DNA of 64,000 bases from Channallabes apus. Taxonomy: Eukaryota; Chordata; Actinopteri; Siluriformes; Clariidae. The translations under genes and the position numbers were made by a program. The stretch is taken from contig CM060109.1 of the NCBI GenBank assembly GCA_030522415.1, positions 4,246,655-4,310,654 on the forward strand. Direction: 5' to 3'. Below, one piece after another: positions 47,645 to 59,957 of the stretch. Below the pieces are notes generated by a model. The model was not told where the DNA came from and ran no database searches. It was given only the letters and a program-made list of their open reading frames with translations. Position 1 is the first letter of the stretch, and every line of letters starts with the position of its first letter.

Positions 47645-48764
47645 AATGTTCTAATGTATTTCACTTCGTTTTGGATAGCTTTAGATTATGGTTGCTAATA
47701 TATATATATATATATATATATTTGGCTTCGTTTTGGTTAGCTTATAACACTGCTATTGGTAATGTTATTTAGCACAAACAAGCTAGTTCCAGTTGGCTAA
47801 AATAATGCCTTATGTAGCTATGTGATGTTTATGAATATTTATGTGGTGTAAATGTATATAATACCTTTTGTTTAGCTTGTATTTACAAATACCTGCTTAG
47901 GTGTAAATGTTTAGAATGTGTTAAATATGTGTGTAAAGCATGTCCAGTGGACGGTGTTTGCTAATGTCTTGGGTGTAAATGTTTGAGATGCACTACATGA
48001 CCTATGGTCCATCAACAGATACTCAAATTGAATTATGGCAGCAGTGTGTAGTATTATCTTTCTTCTAAAAATGTCAGGTGTATCATCATCATTGATGTTG
48101 TCATGTGACCTACAGAAGAGAGGTGTATATTTTTCATATTGAAGTGTGGATAAATTTTTTTGGGCCTCTCTGTATATATTGTGCGTCCATACCTATTAAT
48201 TGTACATCCATTTACTCTGAACAGTACATGCTAACATTTTTTTTATTTCTTAGTTTTTAGGAATGTGTCTGCATCACCCTTGCCTTCACCAGCACCTCAC
48301 ATCAGGACACGCAAGCACTGTTCAGATGGACCTGTATTTGTGAAGTGGATGGACACACAAGAAGTATCTGTCTGTTCTACCATCCATTCTGCTTATACAG
48401 TAGACGCAGTGAAGATGACGGTGAAATCACAAGGTACATGGACTACAAAGACATTTACATGTCCTGCACTGTTGACTGCTTACAACCAGCACATGGGGGT
48501 TGATCTCTCTGATCAGCTATTACAGTACTATACTGTACAGCACAAAACAATGAAGTGGTACAGAAAGATTTTTCTACATTTCTTGGACATTGCTGCCACC
48601 AATGCTTACTCTGCATGTATGTTTTTGCACATTTTTTTTTATCTTGCACTGTTTTACTCTGAATGTCCGTCTTTTTTCAGTTTTTATTTTGTACTGTGCC
48701 TGTTGCAGTTTTACCCTACATGTATCTTTATCATTAATCTGCATTTATACATAAAATCCTATTA
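47645..48764 (+). pseudogene. piggyBac-like transposase fragment (PGBD type)
   Basis: At about 48,330-48,640 the plus strand encodes FVKWMDTQEVSVCSTIHSAY, then a TAYNQHMGVDLSDQLLQYY block, HKTMKWYRKIF and HFLDIAATNAYSA. This is the C-terminal part of a DDE_Tnp_1_7 transposase, including the VDLSD acidic motif. A 'ttcttag' acceptor-like site precedes the reading at 48,255. The N-terminal half is missing or far upstream, and the Tc1 element at 48,765 cuts off the rest. Confidence 0.75.
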
Positions 48765-50372
48765 CAAACCGGATTCCAAAAACGTTGGGACACTAAACAA
48801 ATTGTGAATAAAAACTGAATGCAATGATGTGGAGATTGCAAATGTCAATATTTTATTCAGAATAGAACATAAATCACAGAACAAAAGTTTAAACTGAGAA
48901 AATGTATCATTTTAAGGGAAAAATATGGTGAATCAAATGTCATGTTGTCAACAAATCCCAAAAAAGTTGGGACAAGGCCATTTTCACCACTGTGTGGCAT
49001 CTCCCCTTCTTCTTACAACACTCAACAGACGTCTGGGGACCGAGGGGACCAGTTTCTCAAGTTTAGAAATAGGAACGCTCTCCCATTCTTGTCTAATACA
49101 GGAATACTTGTCTAATACCTCTAACTGTTCAATCGTCTTGGGCCTTCTTTGTCGCACCTTCCTCTTTATGATGCGCCAAATGTTCTCTATAGGGGAAAGA
49201 TCTGGACTGCAGACTGGCCATTTCAGTACCCGGATCCTTGTCCAACGCAGCCATGATGTTGTGATTGATGCAGAATGTGGTCTGGCATTATATTGTTGAA
49301 AAATGCAGGGTCTTCCCTGAAAGAGATGACGTCTGGATGGGAGAATATGTTGTTCTAGAACCTGAATATATTTTTCTGCATTGATGGTGCCTTTCCAGAC
49401 ATGCAAGCTGCCCATGCCTCACACACTTATGCAACCCCATACCATCAGAGATGCAGGCTTCTGAACTGAGCGTTGATAACAACTTGGGTTGTCCTTGTCC
49501 TCTTTGGTCCAGATGACATGGCGTCCCACATTTCCAACAAGAACTTTGAATCGTGACTCGTCTGACCACAGAACAGTCTTCCATTTTGCCACACTCCATT
49601 TTAAATGATCCCTGGCCCAATGAAAACGCCTGTGCTTGTGGATCTTGCTTAGAAATGGCTTCTTCTTTGCACTGTAGAGTTTCAGCTGGCAACGGCAGAT
49701 GGCACGGTGGATTGTGTTCACTGACGATGGTTTCTGGAAGTATTCCTGAGCCCATTCTGTGATTTCCTTTACAGTAGCATTCCTGTTTGTGGTGCAGTGT
49801 CGTTTAAGGGCCCGGAGATCACGGGCATCCAGTACGGTTCTACGCCCTTGACCCTTACGCACAGAGATTGTTCCAGATTCTCTGAATCTTCGGATGATAT
49901 TATGCACAGTTGATGATGATAACTGCAAAGTCTTTGCAATTTTTCGCTGGGTAACACCTTTCTGATATTGCTCCACTATCTTTCTGCGCAACATTGTGGG
50001 AATTGGTGATCCTCTACCCATCTTGGCTTCTGAGAGACACTGCCACTCTGAGAAGCTCTTTTTATACCCAATCATGTTGCCAATTAACCTAATTACTGTT
50101 AATTGGTCTTCCAGCTCTTCGTTATGCTCAAATTAACTTTTTCCAGCCTCTTATTTCTACTTGTCCCAACTTTTTTGGGATTTGTTGACACCGTGAAATT
50201 TGGAATGAACATATTTTTCCTTTAAAATGATACATTTTCTCGGATTAAACTTTTGATCTGTCATCTATGTTCTATTCTGAATAAAATATTGACATTTGCC
50301 ATCTCCACATCATTGCATTCAGTTTTTATTCACAATTTGTTTAGTGTCCCAATTTTTTTGGAATCCGGTTTG
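48765..50372 (-). mobile_element. Tc1-family transposon with about 210-bp inverted repeats
   Basis: Ends CAAACCGGATTCCAAAAA and its inverse, flanked by TA at 48,763-48,764 and 50,373-50,374. The long inverted repeats contain a second short repeat (about 'tcccaaaaaagttgggac') near 48,955 and 50,165, typical of the IR/DR class. 1,608 bp. Confidence 0.92.
48984..50075 (-). pseudogene. Tc1-family transposase, inactivated
   Basis: The paired-like N-terminal DNA-binding region (RGSPIPTMLRRKIVEQYQKG, TQRKIAKTLQLSSSTVHN) and the DDE core are readable in one frame. The first Asp is in LWSDESRF. The second motif reads FQQYNARPH, with Tyr (codon at 49,290-49,292) where Asp is standard. The third, SPIENIW, is intact. 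A single TGA at 49,419-49,421 also interrupts the frame. Confidence 0.9.
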
Positions 50373-50394
50373 TACCTATTGGGAAGCTAAACAT

Positions 50395-51700
50395 AAGATG
50401 TTGTTGAACAGGAAGTAGGAAATATTAGTAAAAGTGAGGTGAGAAGGGCGTTGAAGAGGATGAAGAGTGGAAAGGCTGTTGGTCCTGATGACATACCTGT
50501 GGAGGTGAGCATTTGTGAGCAGCAATATGGTTTCATGCCTTGAAAGAGTACATCAGATGCAGTATTTGCTTTGAGGATGCTGATGGAGAAGTACAGAGAA
50601 GGTAATAAAGAGTTGCATTGTGTCTTTGTAGATTTAGAGAAAGCATACGACAGGGTGCCGAGAGAGGAGCTGTGGTGTTGTATGAGGAAGTCTGGAGTGG
50701 CAGAGAAGTATGTTAGAGTGGTGCAGGACATGTATGAGAGTTGTAAGACAGTGGTGAGATGTGCTGTAGGTGTGACAGAAGAGTTCAAGGTGGAGGTGGG
50801 TCTGCATCAAGGATCGGCTCTAAGCCCCTTTTTGTTTGCTCTAGTGATGGACAGGATGACAGATGAAGTTAGACAGGAGTCTCCATGGTCTATGATGTTT
50901 GCAGATGACATTGTGCTTTGTAGCGAGAGCTGGGAACAGGTGGAAGAAAATTTGGAGAGGTGGAGGTACGCTCTGGAAAGCAGAGGAATGAAGGTTAGCC
51001 GCAGCAAGACGGAATACATGTGTGTGAATGAGAGGGACCCAAGAGGAACAGTGAGGCTACAGGGAGCAGAGGTAAAGAAGGTGCAGGATTTTAAGATCTT
51101 AGGGTCAACTGTCGAGAGCAACGGAGAGTGTTCAAAGGAGGTGAAGAGATGAGTACAGGCAGGTTGGAATGGGTGGAGAAAAGTGTCAGGTGTGTTGTGC
51201 GATAAAAGAGTATCAGCGAGAATGAAAGGAAAGGTGTACAGGACAGTGGTGAGACCAGCAATGCTCTACGGCTTAGAGACAGTGGCACTGAAGAAAAGAC
51301 AGGAGGCAGAGCTAGAGGTAGCAGAGCTGAAGATGTTGAGGTTCTCTTTGGGAGTGACAAGGATGGATAGGATCAAGAATGAGTTCATCAGAGGGACAAC
51401 CCATGTTAGATGTTTTGGAGATAAAGTCAGAGAGGCCAGATTGAGGTGGTTTGGACATGTTCAGAGGAGAGATTGTGAATATATTGGTAGAAGGATGCTG
51501 AGGTTGGAACTGCCAGGCAGGAGGTCTAGAGGAAGACCAAGGAGGAGATTTATGGATGCAGTGAGAGAGGACATGAAGTTAGTTGGTGTGAGAGAAGAGG
51601 ATGCAGAGGATAGGGTTAGATGGAGGCAGATGATTCGCTGTGGCGACCCCTGAAAGGGAACAGCCGAAAGACAAAGAAGAAGAAGAAGAAGATGAAACAT
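50395..51700 (+). mobile_element. RTE-like LINE, 3' part
   Basis: The plus strand encodes KSGKAVGPDDIP, then, after an internal deletion, FVDLEKAYDRVPREELW (motif A), LHQGSALSPFLFAL (B) and FADDIVLC (C, intact). The C-terminus has LRWFGHVQRRD and RRRFMDAVREDMK. It ends with a (GAA)n tail at about 51,672-51,695. One stop at 51,150 and upstream lesions make it inactive. Confidence 0.85.
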
Positions 51701-51757
51701 GAAAAGTTTCTAAAAGTTGCCAATAAATTAATGTTGTGATGTGAAATTATTTTTCAG

Positions 51758-51910
51758 ATTGAAGTTATAAAGGGCTCTGGGGTGTTTTGCCAGGCAGAAG
51801 CGTGGAGAGCAGCCCACCTTGCCACCTCTACTGGAGACATGCTACTGCCATGATACGGAATCTGCTGCTGGACTCCTTCGACTTGGAGACTTGACCAAAT
51901 TAAAAAGGTA
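51758..51910 (+). pseudogene. BEN-domain-like exon, damaged
   Basis: After an acceptor-like 'ttttcag' the reading is EVIKGSGVFCQAEAWRAAH, then, in a shifted frame, MIRNLLLDSFDLET. The second block resembles the helix of BEN domains (LLLxxFxLETL). A 1-nt shift near 51,850 breaks it. A donor-like 'ggtag' follows at 51,907. Similarity is by eye only. Confidence 0.4.
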
Positions 51911-52289
51911 GCCATTATTGGTCAGTAAATGCATAATGCGTTGAGAAGGGAAAGCAAAACATTTAAGACTTTATAAGTTCACCACTTTAACCATAGCCTA
52001 CTTGTATCAATGTTTATTAGGTATCAATGGAGACTGCATAAGGTAGGGCACCCATTATTGTTACTGTATCTGCTTGGGACCTATAATACTAATTCATCAC
52101 TTGCTCACTTCTTAATCCTACCTTTCCTCTTCTAAAGCCATATTATATTGCGCTGTAAGGTGTGTAGTCCTCTATTTTGTAGAACATATAGTGTTGCAAA
52201 TAACCTCGTGGCACTAATTGTTGTCATCTGAAGTTTTAATAATCATTTATTATTATTATTATTATACTGTCTCATTATTTTTGTCTTCT

Positions 52290-52380
52290 CTAGATGCAAC
52301 ATTGAAGAAGTGGCCGGCAGCCACCCGAGGGCAGATAGGCACATCTATCAATTCAAAGCTCACGGAGCTGAGAAGGTCCT
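52290..52380 (+). pseudogene. Possible second BEN-like exon
   Basis: After 'cttctctag' the reading is DATLKKWPAATRGQIGTSI then NSKLTELRR. This fits the C-terminal part of a BEN domain and lies in the expected order after 51,910. It runs into stops and a poly-T stretch soon after. Confidence 0.35.
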
Positions 52381-53429
52381 CAAAATATTTTTTTTTTCTT
52401 CCTGTTCAGTTTTTTGTCTTATTTTCGTTCTTGTGCTATGTTTTTGTTCTTTTACTAGTTGATTGCTCTTAAGAAAATTAAAAATTTTAATTTCTACATT
52501 TTGGGCTTTTCTTTATGTTGTCTAGCAGCTATGGATTTTAATAATTTTACTAATCTAGGTAAATATATAGGTGCATATATGCAGACATATAAACATGCAT
52601 ATATGTACATATAATATAGGGAAACGGCCAATTTTATATATGTCACATATATTAAAGACCTATATTAAAACATATGTTTATATAGGTTATTTCCGTGTGG
52701 GGAGACAGCAGTTAAGACCATATATTGTATAATGTTTATTTTGTAACACATTTATTGTAAACAAGGCTTTAGATGTGTACATTAATCTCGGATGTGTCAG
52801 ACCCCAGAAATAAAGTTTCCTGCAGTAACTAAAGCTCTATTCGCTCTCAGATTTAGACGTTTATATACATTTTTCCTGAAAGCGCTCATTTGTGTTACGT
52901 CACATTGGTGTAAAATGAGCGTTTGAAGGGGAAAAACGTTACCGCAGTACGTTTGCCTTGAATGTGAATCGAGTCGAAATTCTATCTGTGATCCAGACTG
53001 AAACTCAGGATAAACAGTGCATTACACACTGAGCTTAATGAGCTTAAACACTGAACTGGAGATCCATTAGACATCCTTTAGATTCACTTACCTCTGGGTT
53101 TAAATCCTCAGAATTATACACAGTAACATGCTGCTATATTTAACTTAATCATTTCTTCCAAATGCAAAACACTGTCAGAGATATTCTAGTTTAATGTGAC
53201 AATTATTCTGGCTAAAGAGCTTTAGATTGGCGCGTTTGACTTTGTTTTCTGTGGGTTTCAGTGCGTTTCTTCTGCGTCTAATTTGCGATGTAAAAACCAC
53301 CATACAGGTGCATTACCGCCACCTACTGTACTGGTGCCTGGGGGTTAAGAATAGGTTTCGGCAGGAGCGAGGCTTCCCCCTTGCGGCTGAACTATATAAC
53401 TACACCGAATCTATAACAGACCAGATTAA
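52381..53429. other. Unassigned AT-rich stretch
   Basis: No gene is supported. A GGGTTAA at 53,342-53,348 could be a piggyBac-type right end, but the inverted match to 41,379 is weak. Confidence 0.4.
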
Positions 53430-53590
53430 AATTTACATTTAAGCATTTTGGCAGACGCTCCTATCTTACTTTTTTTTTTATCTCATTATTACACATCTGA
53501 GCAGTTGAGGGTCAACAGCCTTGCTCAAAGGCCCAACAGTGGCAACTTGGTGGTTGTGGGGTTTGAACCTGGGATCTTCAATCCGCGTCG
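53430..53590 (-). mobile_element. tRNA-SINE fragment, minus strand
   Basis: It matches the 3' half and B-box side of the SINE at 40,367-40,560 ('ggtggttgtggggtttgaac'). The tRNA-like head is cut off by the minisatellite region. Confidence 0.85.
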
Positions 53591-53634
53591 AGTCTCTCTG
53601 TCGAATCACGTCCTTGCGTTTCCAAAATTCACAC

Positions 53635-54312
53635 TCCGTTTGCAAAATTCAAAGCCAATCAGCTTCCTCCGTTTCCAAAATTCAAAGCCAATCAGCTTCC
53701 TCAGTTTCCAAAATATCTGCCTTGGTCCCGCCTTTGGCTTCCTCAAACATTCAAAGCCAATCAGCTTCCTCCGTTTCCAAAATTCAAAGCCAATCATCTT
53801 CCTCAGTTTCCAAAATATCTGCCTTGGTCCCGCCTTCGGCTTCCTCAAACATTCAAAGCCAATCAACTTCCTCCGTTTCCAAAATTCAAAGCCAATCAGC
53901 TTCCTCCGTTTCCAAAATATCGGCCTTGGTCCCGCCTTCAGCTTCCTCAAAAATTCAAAGCCAATCAGCTTCCTCAGTTTCCAAAATATCTGCCTTGGTC
54001 CCGCCTTTGGCTTCCTCAAACATTCAAAGCCAATCAGCTTCCTCCGTTTCCAAAATTCAAAGCCAATCATCTTCCTCAGTTTCCAAAATATCTGCCTTGG
54101 TCCCGCCTTCGGCTTCCTCAAACATTCAAAGCCAATCAGCTTCCTCCGTTTCCAAAATTCAAAGCCAATCAGCTTCCTCCGTTTCCAAAATATCGGCCTT
54201 GGTCCCGCCTTCGGCTTCCTCAAACATTCAAAGCCAATCAGCTTCCTCCGTTTCAAAAATTCAAAGCCAATCAGCTTCCTCCGTTTCCAAAATATCTGCC
54301 TTGGTCCCGCCT
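53635..54312. repeat. Minisatellite with 13 CCAAT boxes
   Basis: Two modules alternate. Module A contains 'ttcaaagccaatcagcttcc' and is about 33-35 bp; module B contains 'atctgccttggtcccgcctt' and is about 37 bp. They are arranged as A-A-B or A-B units. There are thirteen 'GCCAATCA' sites, each a strong NF-Y-type CCAAT motif. Unit lengths are multiples of 3, so three overlapping long open frames on both strands are an artefact. Confidence 0.92.
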
Positions 54313-54448
54313 CCAGAGGTAAGACTACAAATTAGTCAAACTTTTAAACGGTTCGGAATATGAATATTCTTTCAACATAACACGGTAAGTATCAAGTATT
54401 GATTTCAGAGATAAATAGACTTTATTTAAGCGGTTTGTGTTATATAAC

Positions 54449-55069
54449 TGTAGGGCAGTGAACTGAGTTGCCCACTAGGTGTCACTATAAACATGTCTGT
54501 ACACCAATTTATTTTGTAGAGTTTGAGCCTCTTGACTTGCCGTAGTACTGATATACCCGTAGATCGCCATTTTGGCTTCAGTTCATGTTATCAATGCTGT
54601 AGGTAAGTCATGTTAAGAGCAGCGGGAAGTTAAATGTAAAATACTTTTGTTGTATGTACACTAAAGTTCAGTTTAATTATATGTTTTTGTGTTTAAACTG
54701 TTAAATAGTGAAAAGCAAACGAACTGAGATGAATGTGTTTTGTTCTGTTATTTAAACATGATTAATAATTTGTTACGGATGCAGAGTGATGTAGATTAAT
54801 ACAATCAGCAAAAGAATGCTATTGAATTGTATGTACATGGAAATGAGAGGAAAACAATGTTCAGTTCATGTTATCAATGCTGTAGGTCGTGTTTGGTGAA
54901 ATAAACGGGTCAAGCCACGATCCACGAACGGTTCGCCTTCTCCCCTCGTGTTCGTGTTTCTCCACCGTCGCACACACACGATTATAACACAACGCAGAGC
55001 AATAGGGGCGGTGCTGGAAGCTGATGCACGCGGACGGAGAGAGAGAGAGAAGAGTGAATAAGGGTTACA
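54449..55069 (+). repeat. Gypsy 5' LTR
   Basis: 621 bp, starts TGTAGGGCAG and ends GGGTTACA (TG...CA). It contains an AATAAA at about 54,899 and an internal duplicate of 'ttcatgttatcaatgctgta'. Confidence 0.97.
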
Positions 55070-55073
55070 TCTT

Positions 55074-55091
55074 TGGTGCCGTGACCCGGAT
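55074..55091 (+). promoter_or_regulatory. Primer binding site
   Basis: TGGTGCCGTGACCCGGAT starts 4 nt after the LTR. TGG complements the CCA end of a tRNA. The tRNA identity is not determined. Confidence 0.8.
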
Positions 55092-55573
55092 CAGGCTCTC
55101 CTAGACCCACAAATAGGGTAATTTACTGTCTATGATTTGAATAGTGAATTACATTTACTAAACAGACTAAAATATTTGAATAAACTGGTTGATTGGTTGA
55201 TATATTTTTTATATGCCACATCTCTTTACATCGGACAGTGTGATGGAAAGATAACTGCTTTGTTGTGCTTATTGGAGCAAATGACTGAATTAAATAGTAT
55301 AACTTAATGGCAGGTTTTTTTTTTGTTATGCTATGTGTAAATAGCTGAAGAAATAGCTGTATAATAATTTCATTGTGTCGAGCTTGTTGACATGTTTTTG
55401 GTGCTGTGTGTTATATCAAGCTATGCCTGCCCAATATTTACACACAGTTTAACTACACGGTCATTTAGTCTGTTAGCACTTAGCACACTCACTATTACAA
55501 TATTAAATATTTGTAAATATTATTACAAATCCCACTACAAATAGCTAAGGCAAAGACAACCCTCACAAATCAT

Positions 55574-57212
55574 ATGCAGTGCTCCTCTGCCAGTGAACCC
55601 CAATCCCCACCGATGGCTGAGCATCATATGAGGGCTCTGCCCTGGCCCTCCGACCAACATACTCCACCACCCCCAACGAACCTGTTCTATGCTGACCAGT
55701 ATGTAACACCCGCCCAGGGACAAAGGCACCCAGCACCTTGGGCCTCAGCAAATGTACGCCCTCTTTGCTACGATAACTGCCCAGAAAACAGTCCAGGTGC
55801 AGGGGCGGGCAGGACGGCCGACATCTGCGAACGCCATACCCACAGGCCACTGGGGGCTGAGTCTGGGCAAAGCACTACACAGCAAGTGCTTATTGACATA
55901 CCAGTAGTACAGCCCTCGCTTGAGCACTGTCCCGTTGCATCGCCTTACCCTACTCAGTCTGTTAGGCCTGGCCCTCAGACTCACGATGGTTATTCGTTCA
56001 CCCCTTTTGTGCCAGCGCGGAGCCTCCCAGAAGCCTCAGCCCAACATGCCCAATTTACAGGCTATGGTGATACTGCCCTGCCAACCCCAGTCGCTAGACA
56101 CTGGAACCCTAACTTAGCCACACCCAAACCGAGGGCCGCATTAGCTGAGGCAGCAGTGAGTACCGTCCGAGATCTGTCCCCCCAGCAAATGCAAATATTA
56201 GCCCCACACCAACATACAGGGCAATACGGGCAGCATACTCGAGCAGAGAACAGCCAGCACCCTCCGCTGGCAGCATATGGTGGTTTCATGCAAACACATC
56301 AAGTAAAAAATGTGCAAGTCTTCACAGGAAGTCCAGACTGTAGAATGTTAGTGGAGGACTGGATTCGTGACATACAATACCTTTTGGAGGCAATCGAACT
56401 CCCTGTCCACCTTCGGTTCAGCACCGTAGTGCGGAGAAGGGGGAGAAGCCCGAAATCTTATCCTTAACCTCCACCCCCATGACCAGACCCCTGAAAAAGC
56501 ATTCGAGGAGTTACGAGCCGAATACAGTGACACTCGAGGTTCCCTCAACCCGCTGGCTGACTTCTACGAACGGTCCCAGAATGCAGGGGAATCGGCCTGC
56601 TCCTACGCCATAGCATTGGAGGCGAAGCTGCGGACAGTAGAGGAAAAGCAGAGAGGGGGTAGGCCTTTCCAAGACCGAGATAGTAAACTTACCTGCCAGT
56701 TCATGAGGGGTCTCACTGATGATGTGTACAGGAGGATTGCACCGATGGCTCCCAGGCGCTGGAGCTTCCGAGAGCTGCAGGCAGAGCTCAGAAATCTAGC
56801 TAGGGAAACCACAAAGTTCCGGCCACAGAGTAAATCGAACAAGACATACACCCAGGTGCAGGTAGCTACAGGTGAGGCTGGAACCACTAAAGTGGACCGA
56901 TCGAAGAGTCAATCCGAGCTAGCAGAGCTGACAGAAATGGTTAGGAAATTAGCTCTAATTCAGGAAGAACAAATGAATAAGTTGACGCAGTTGGAGTTCA
57001 GAATGGCCCCTGCACCCGCTGCCTCCCCATTACCTGTGCAGCCAACCAAGGGAAAAGTAAACCAGAGCCCAAGCTTTGTCTGCTATCGGTGTGGAGAGAC
57101 AGGCCACACAGCCAGAGTATGCCGAGCACTGTTGCCAGATACAAGCCTAGTCGGAGCTCCACCAGCTCTAAGGCTCCTGCTGATGGTCGTGTGCACTCTG
57201 CTCAGCATTTAA
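55574..57212 (+). pseudogene. Gypsy gag, frameshifted
   Basis: The first open part (55,574-56,467) covers a proline/glutamine-rich N-terminus and the start of the capsid region (VFTGSPDCRMLVEDWIRDIQ). A 1-nt shift in the G run near 56,438 moves the reading to the frame at 56,616-57,212. That frame has TCQFMRGLTDDVYRRIAP, a coiled Q/E-rich stretch, and a CCHC zinc knuckle CYRCGETGHTARVC. Gag forms the particle and binds the RNA. Confidence 0.85.
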
Positions 57213-57225
57213 ACGGTTAGTACCC

Positions 57226-57963
57226 GTGGCCGCCGGGGCATCCATGGGTACACAGCAAAGCCCCCACCAACATGTAGAGAGGTTTTCCGCAATAAGCGAA
57301 GAAACACCCCTAGTCGGTCCTAGAAATGAAGGTAAAGTAGAAGTCAATGGCAGAACTTGCAAGGCCCTCATTGACTCTGGTTCGCAGATTACCAATATCA
57401 CGCATCACTACTGGCAGAGCCAACCAGCTCTAAAGCAGCAGAAGCTGCTGCCTTCCAAAATACCTATAGAGGGTGCCGCAGGCCAGGTAGTGCCTTATCA
57501 TGGCATTCTGCATATCAACCTTAAAGTGCTGGGGAAAGAATTCAAGGCAGTGCCTACATTTGTGGTGTCTGATTCCGACTATAGAGTGTCAGTTCCTCTG
57601 CTGGTGGGGACCAATGTCATTCGAGCCTCCAGAACTCATGTTCAAGCCTCCTACGGCATGCAGTTTCTACACCAGCTCAGGGAGAAACACCCAGAGTGGT
57701 ACTTGGCACTACAGAAGGTGGAAAGCGAGGAGCAGGGGGAAAGACGGGACATTGTAGGTCCTGCTGTCTACACTGGTCGCACAATACACATCCCTGGTGG
57801 AAAAGAGATGGACTTGAGGTGCAAAATTAAAGCTGGCCCACGAAGAAGAACATATACTGCCCTGATAGAGAGTCACCCCTCCCTACAGCTCCCACAGGAC
57901 GTCTTGGTGGCCAAAGTACTGGTGAATGTAAAAAAAAAGGGTGTGCCCCGGTTAGAGTGCTGA
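57226..57963 (+). pseudogene. Gypsy pol: protease region
   Basis: This has an aspartic protease active site ALIDSGSQIT and a later VPLLVGTNVI. The reading ends after a run of nine A (57,930-57,938). Pol continues in another frame at 57,957, so a homopolymer indel splits protease from RT. Confidence 0.85.
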
Positions 57964-59930
57964 ATCTCTCCCAGCGAGTTGTCACAATAAAGAGACATAC
58001 TAACCTAGCCAGTGCAGTCCTGGTGGACCAGGTAATGGAGTTCCAAGAGGAAAAGGGTGATGTGGAGGATGAAGGACCGGGTTACAGCCTGAATCAAGTG
58101 GTGTCTAGCTGTGGAGTGGACCTAAGCGAAGCAGCGGTGGAGAATGAAGACCAGCGTGCTCTGCTTAAGGAGGTGTTGGAGAAAAATGCTAATGTGTTTT
58201 CCCAGCATCACATGGACTACGGCCACACCACAACAATTCAGCACGAGATCCCCCTGATCGACCCGAAGCCTTTTCGTCTGCCCTACCGGAAGATACCTCC
58301 CTCCCAGTGGCAAGATGTGAGGCGGTTATTGGTGGAAATGGAGACTACGGGGGTCATCCGCCCCAGTAAAAGCCCATATGCATCCCCTCTTGTAGTGGTG
58401 ACCAAAAAAGATGGGTCACTCCGATTGTGCATAGACTATCGAAAGCTCAACTCGTGTAGCACCCGTGATGCGTTCCCATTACCAAGAATAGAGGAGGCAT
58501 TGGGGCAAGCAAAGTATTTTTTCACCCTTGACCTTACATCCGGGTATTGGCAACTGGAGGTCGCAGAACAAGACAAACATAAGACCGCGTTCAGCACCCC
58601 CATGGGGCTATTTGAGGCCAACCGAATGCCTTTTGGATTACAAAACGCTCCCTCCACCTTCCAGAGGCTCATGACCTCCTGTTTTGGCGACCTAAATTTT
58701 ACCCATCTCCTTATTTATCTGGATATTATTATTTTCTCAAAGTCATTTGGGGAACACCTTGAGAGACTTCAACTAGTTTTTGACAGACTTCGCAAACATG
58801 GTTTAAAATTGAAGCCCTCCAAATGCCAGCTTGTGAGGAGAGAAGTGCAGTACCTGGGCCACTTGCTATCTGCAGAAGGCATCAGAACAGACCCTGAGAA
58901 AGTCAGCAAAGTTAAGGACTGGCAGAGGCCCACTAATCGCATGGAAGTGCTGCGGTTCTTAGGTTTTGTGGGCTATTATAGGAGGTACGTTAAGGGCTAC
59001 TCTAACCTGGCTGCTCCACTATACCGCCTTACCTCTGGGGACCCTAGGAAGAAGAAACGGGGCACCTCAAAGGGCCCTAGCACCGACCAGCCATTCGTAT
59101 GGACTGCAGATTGTGAGGAGGCTTTTCAGTCTTTAAAAGAGAAACTGATAAGTGCACCAGTGCTCGGCTACCCAGACTTCAGTCGGCCCTTCCTACTGCA
59201 GACTGATGCCTCAGGAATGGGACTCGGCGCTGTGCTTGTGCAAGTCCAAGATGGAGTAGAAAGAGTCATTTCATATGCAAGTCGAGGTTTGAGCCCACCA
59301 GAGACAAGGTACCCAGCACATAAACTTGAGTTCCTCACTCTGAAATGGTCTGTGACAGACAAGTTCCACGACCACCTCTACGGACGCAAATTCACAGTAC
59401 TAACAGACAATAACCCCCTGAAGTATGTCATGTCCTCAGCCAAGCTCGACGCCACAGGCCAGCGTTGGGTTTCTCATCTGTCCATATATGACTTTGACAT
59501 CCAGTATCGAAAGGGACAAGATAATTCAAATGCTGATGCACTCTCACGTATGTCAAATCAGGAGGTTTTACAAACCTTACAATCTTGCCCGCAGCGGGTG
59601 CAGGTGGATGGAATGAGTGAGGGGGTGCAAATCACCCCAGAGCCTGAGGAGGTTGTGAGTGACATTATCGATGGGGTGGGGAAACTAGGGGATGGCCCGC
59701 CCCCTGACGCCAGTGAGCTGTACATGGAGGTAGGAAAGGAGACACTGCCTGCTATGACAACACAGGAGCTTAGAGAAGTGCAAAAGATTGACCCAGTAAT
59801 CGGCCCCATCCTTTACTTTAAAAGCAGGAGTCTCAAACCCAGTCGGAGCGAGAGGTTGAAAGTGGGAGCCACGGGGGGCCTTCTCTTAAAAGAGTGTAGG
59901 AGGTTAGTGATCAATAAAGGGATCCTGTAG
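57957..59930 (+). pseudogene. Gypsy pol: reverse transcriptase and RNase H
   Basis: RT blocks: KDGSLRLCIDYRKLN, FTLDLTSGYWQLEV, MPFGLQNAPSTFQRLM. The catalytic motif at 58,716-58,727 is YLDI where YLDD is expected, consistent with loss of one Asp codon. RNase H has LLQTDASGMGLGAVL and FTVLTDNNPLKYV. It ends at TAG 59,928-59,930, before the integrase. Without the second Asp the polymerase should be inactive. Confidence 0.9.
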
Positions 59931-59957
59931 CGCAGCATCAGAGACTGCCAAAAAGGG

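Noticed and set aside
53342..53348. GGGTTAA as right end of the piggyBac-like element
   Set aside because: Inverted similarity to CCCTTAGGAGTCTG at 41,379 is too weak to accept.
53635..54312. CRISPR-like regular repeat spacing
   Set aside because: The 'spacers' are themselves repeated, and the genome is vertebrate; this is a minisatellite.
53448..54363. Three long open frames (up to 295 codons) on both strands
   Set aside because: They are produced by a minisatellite whose unit lengths are multiples of three; no protein-like composition.
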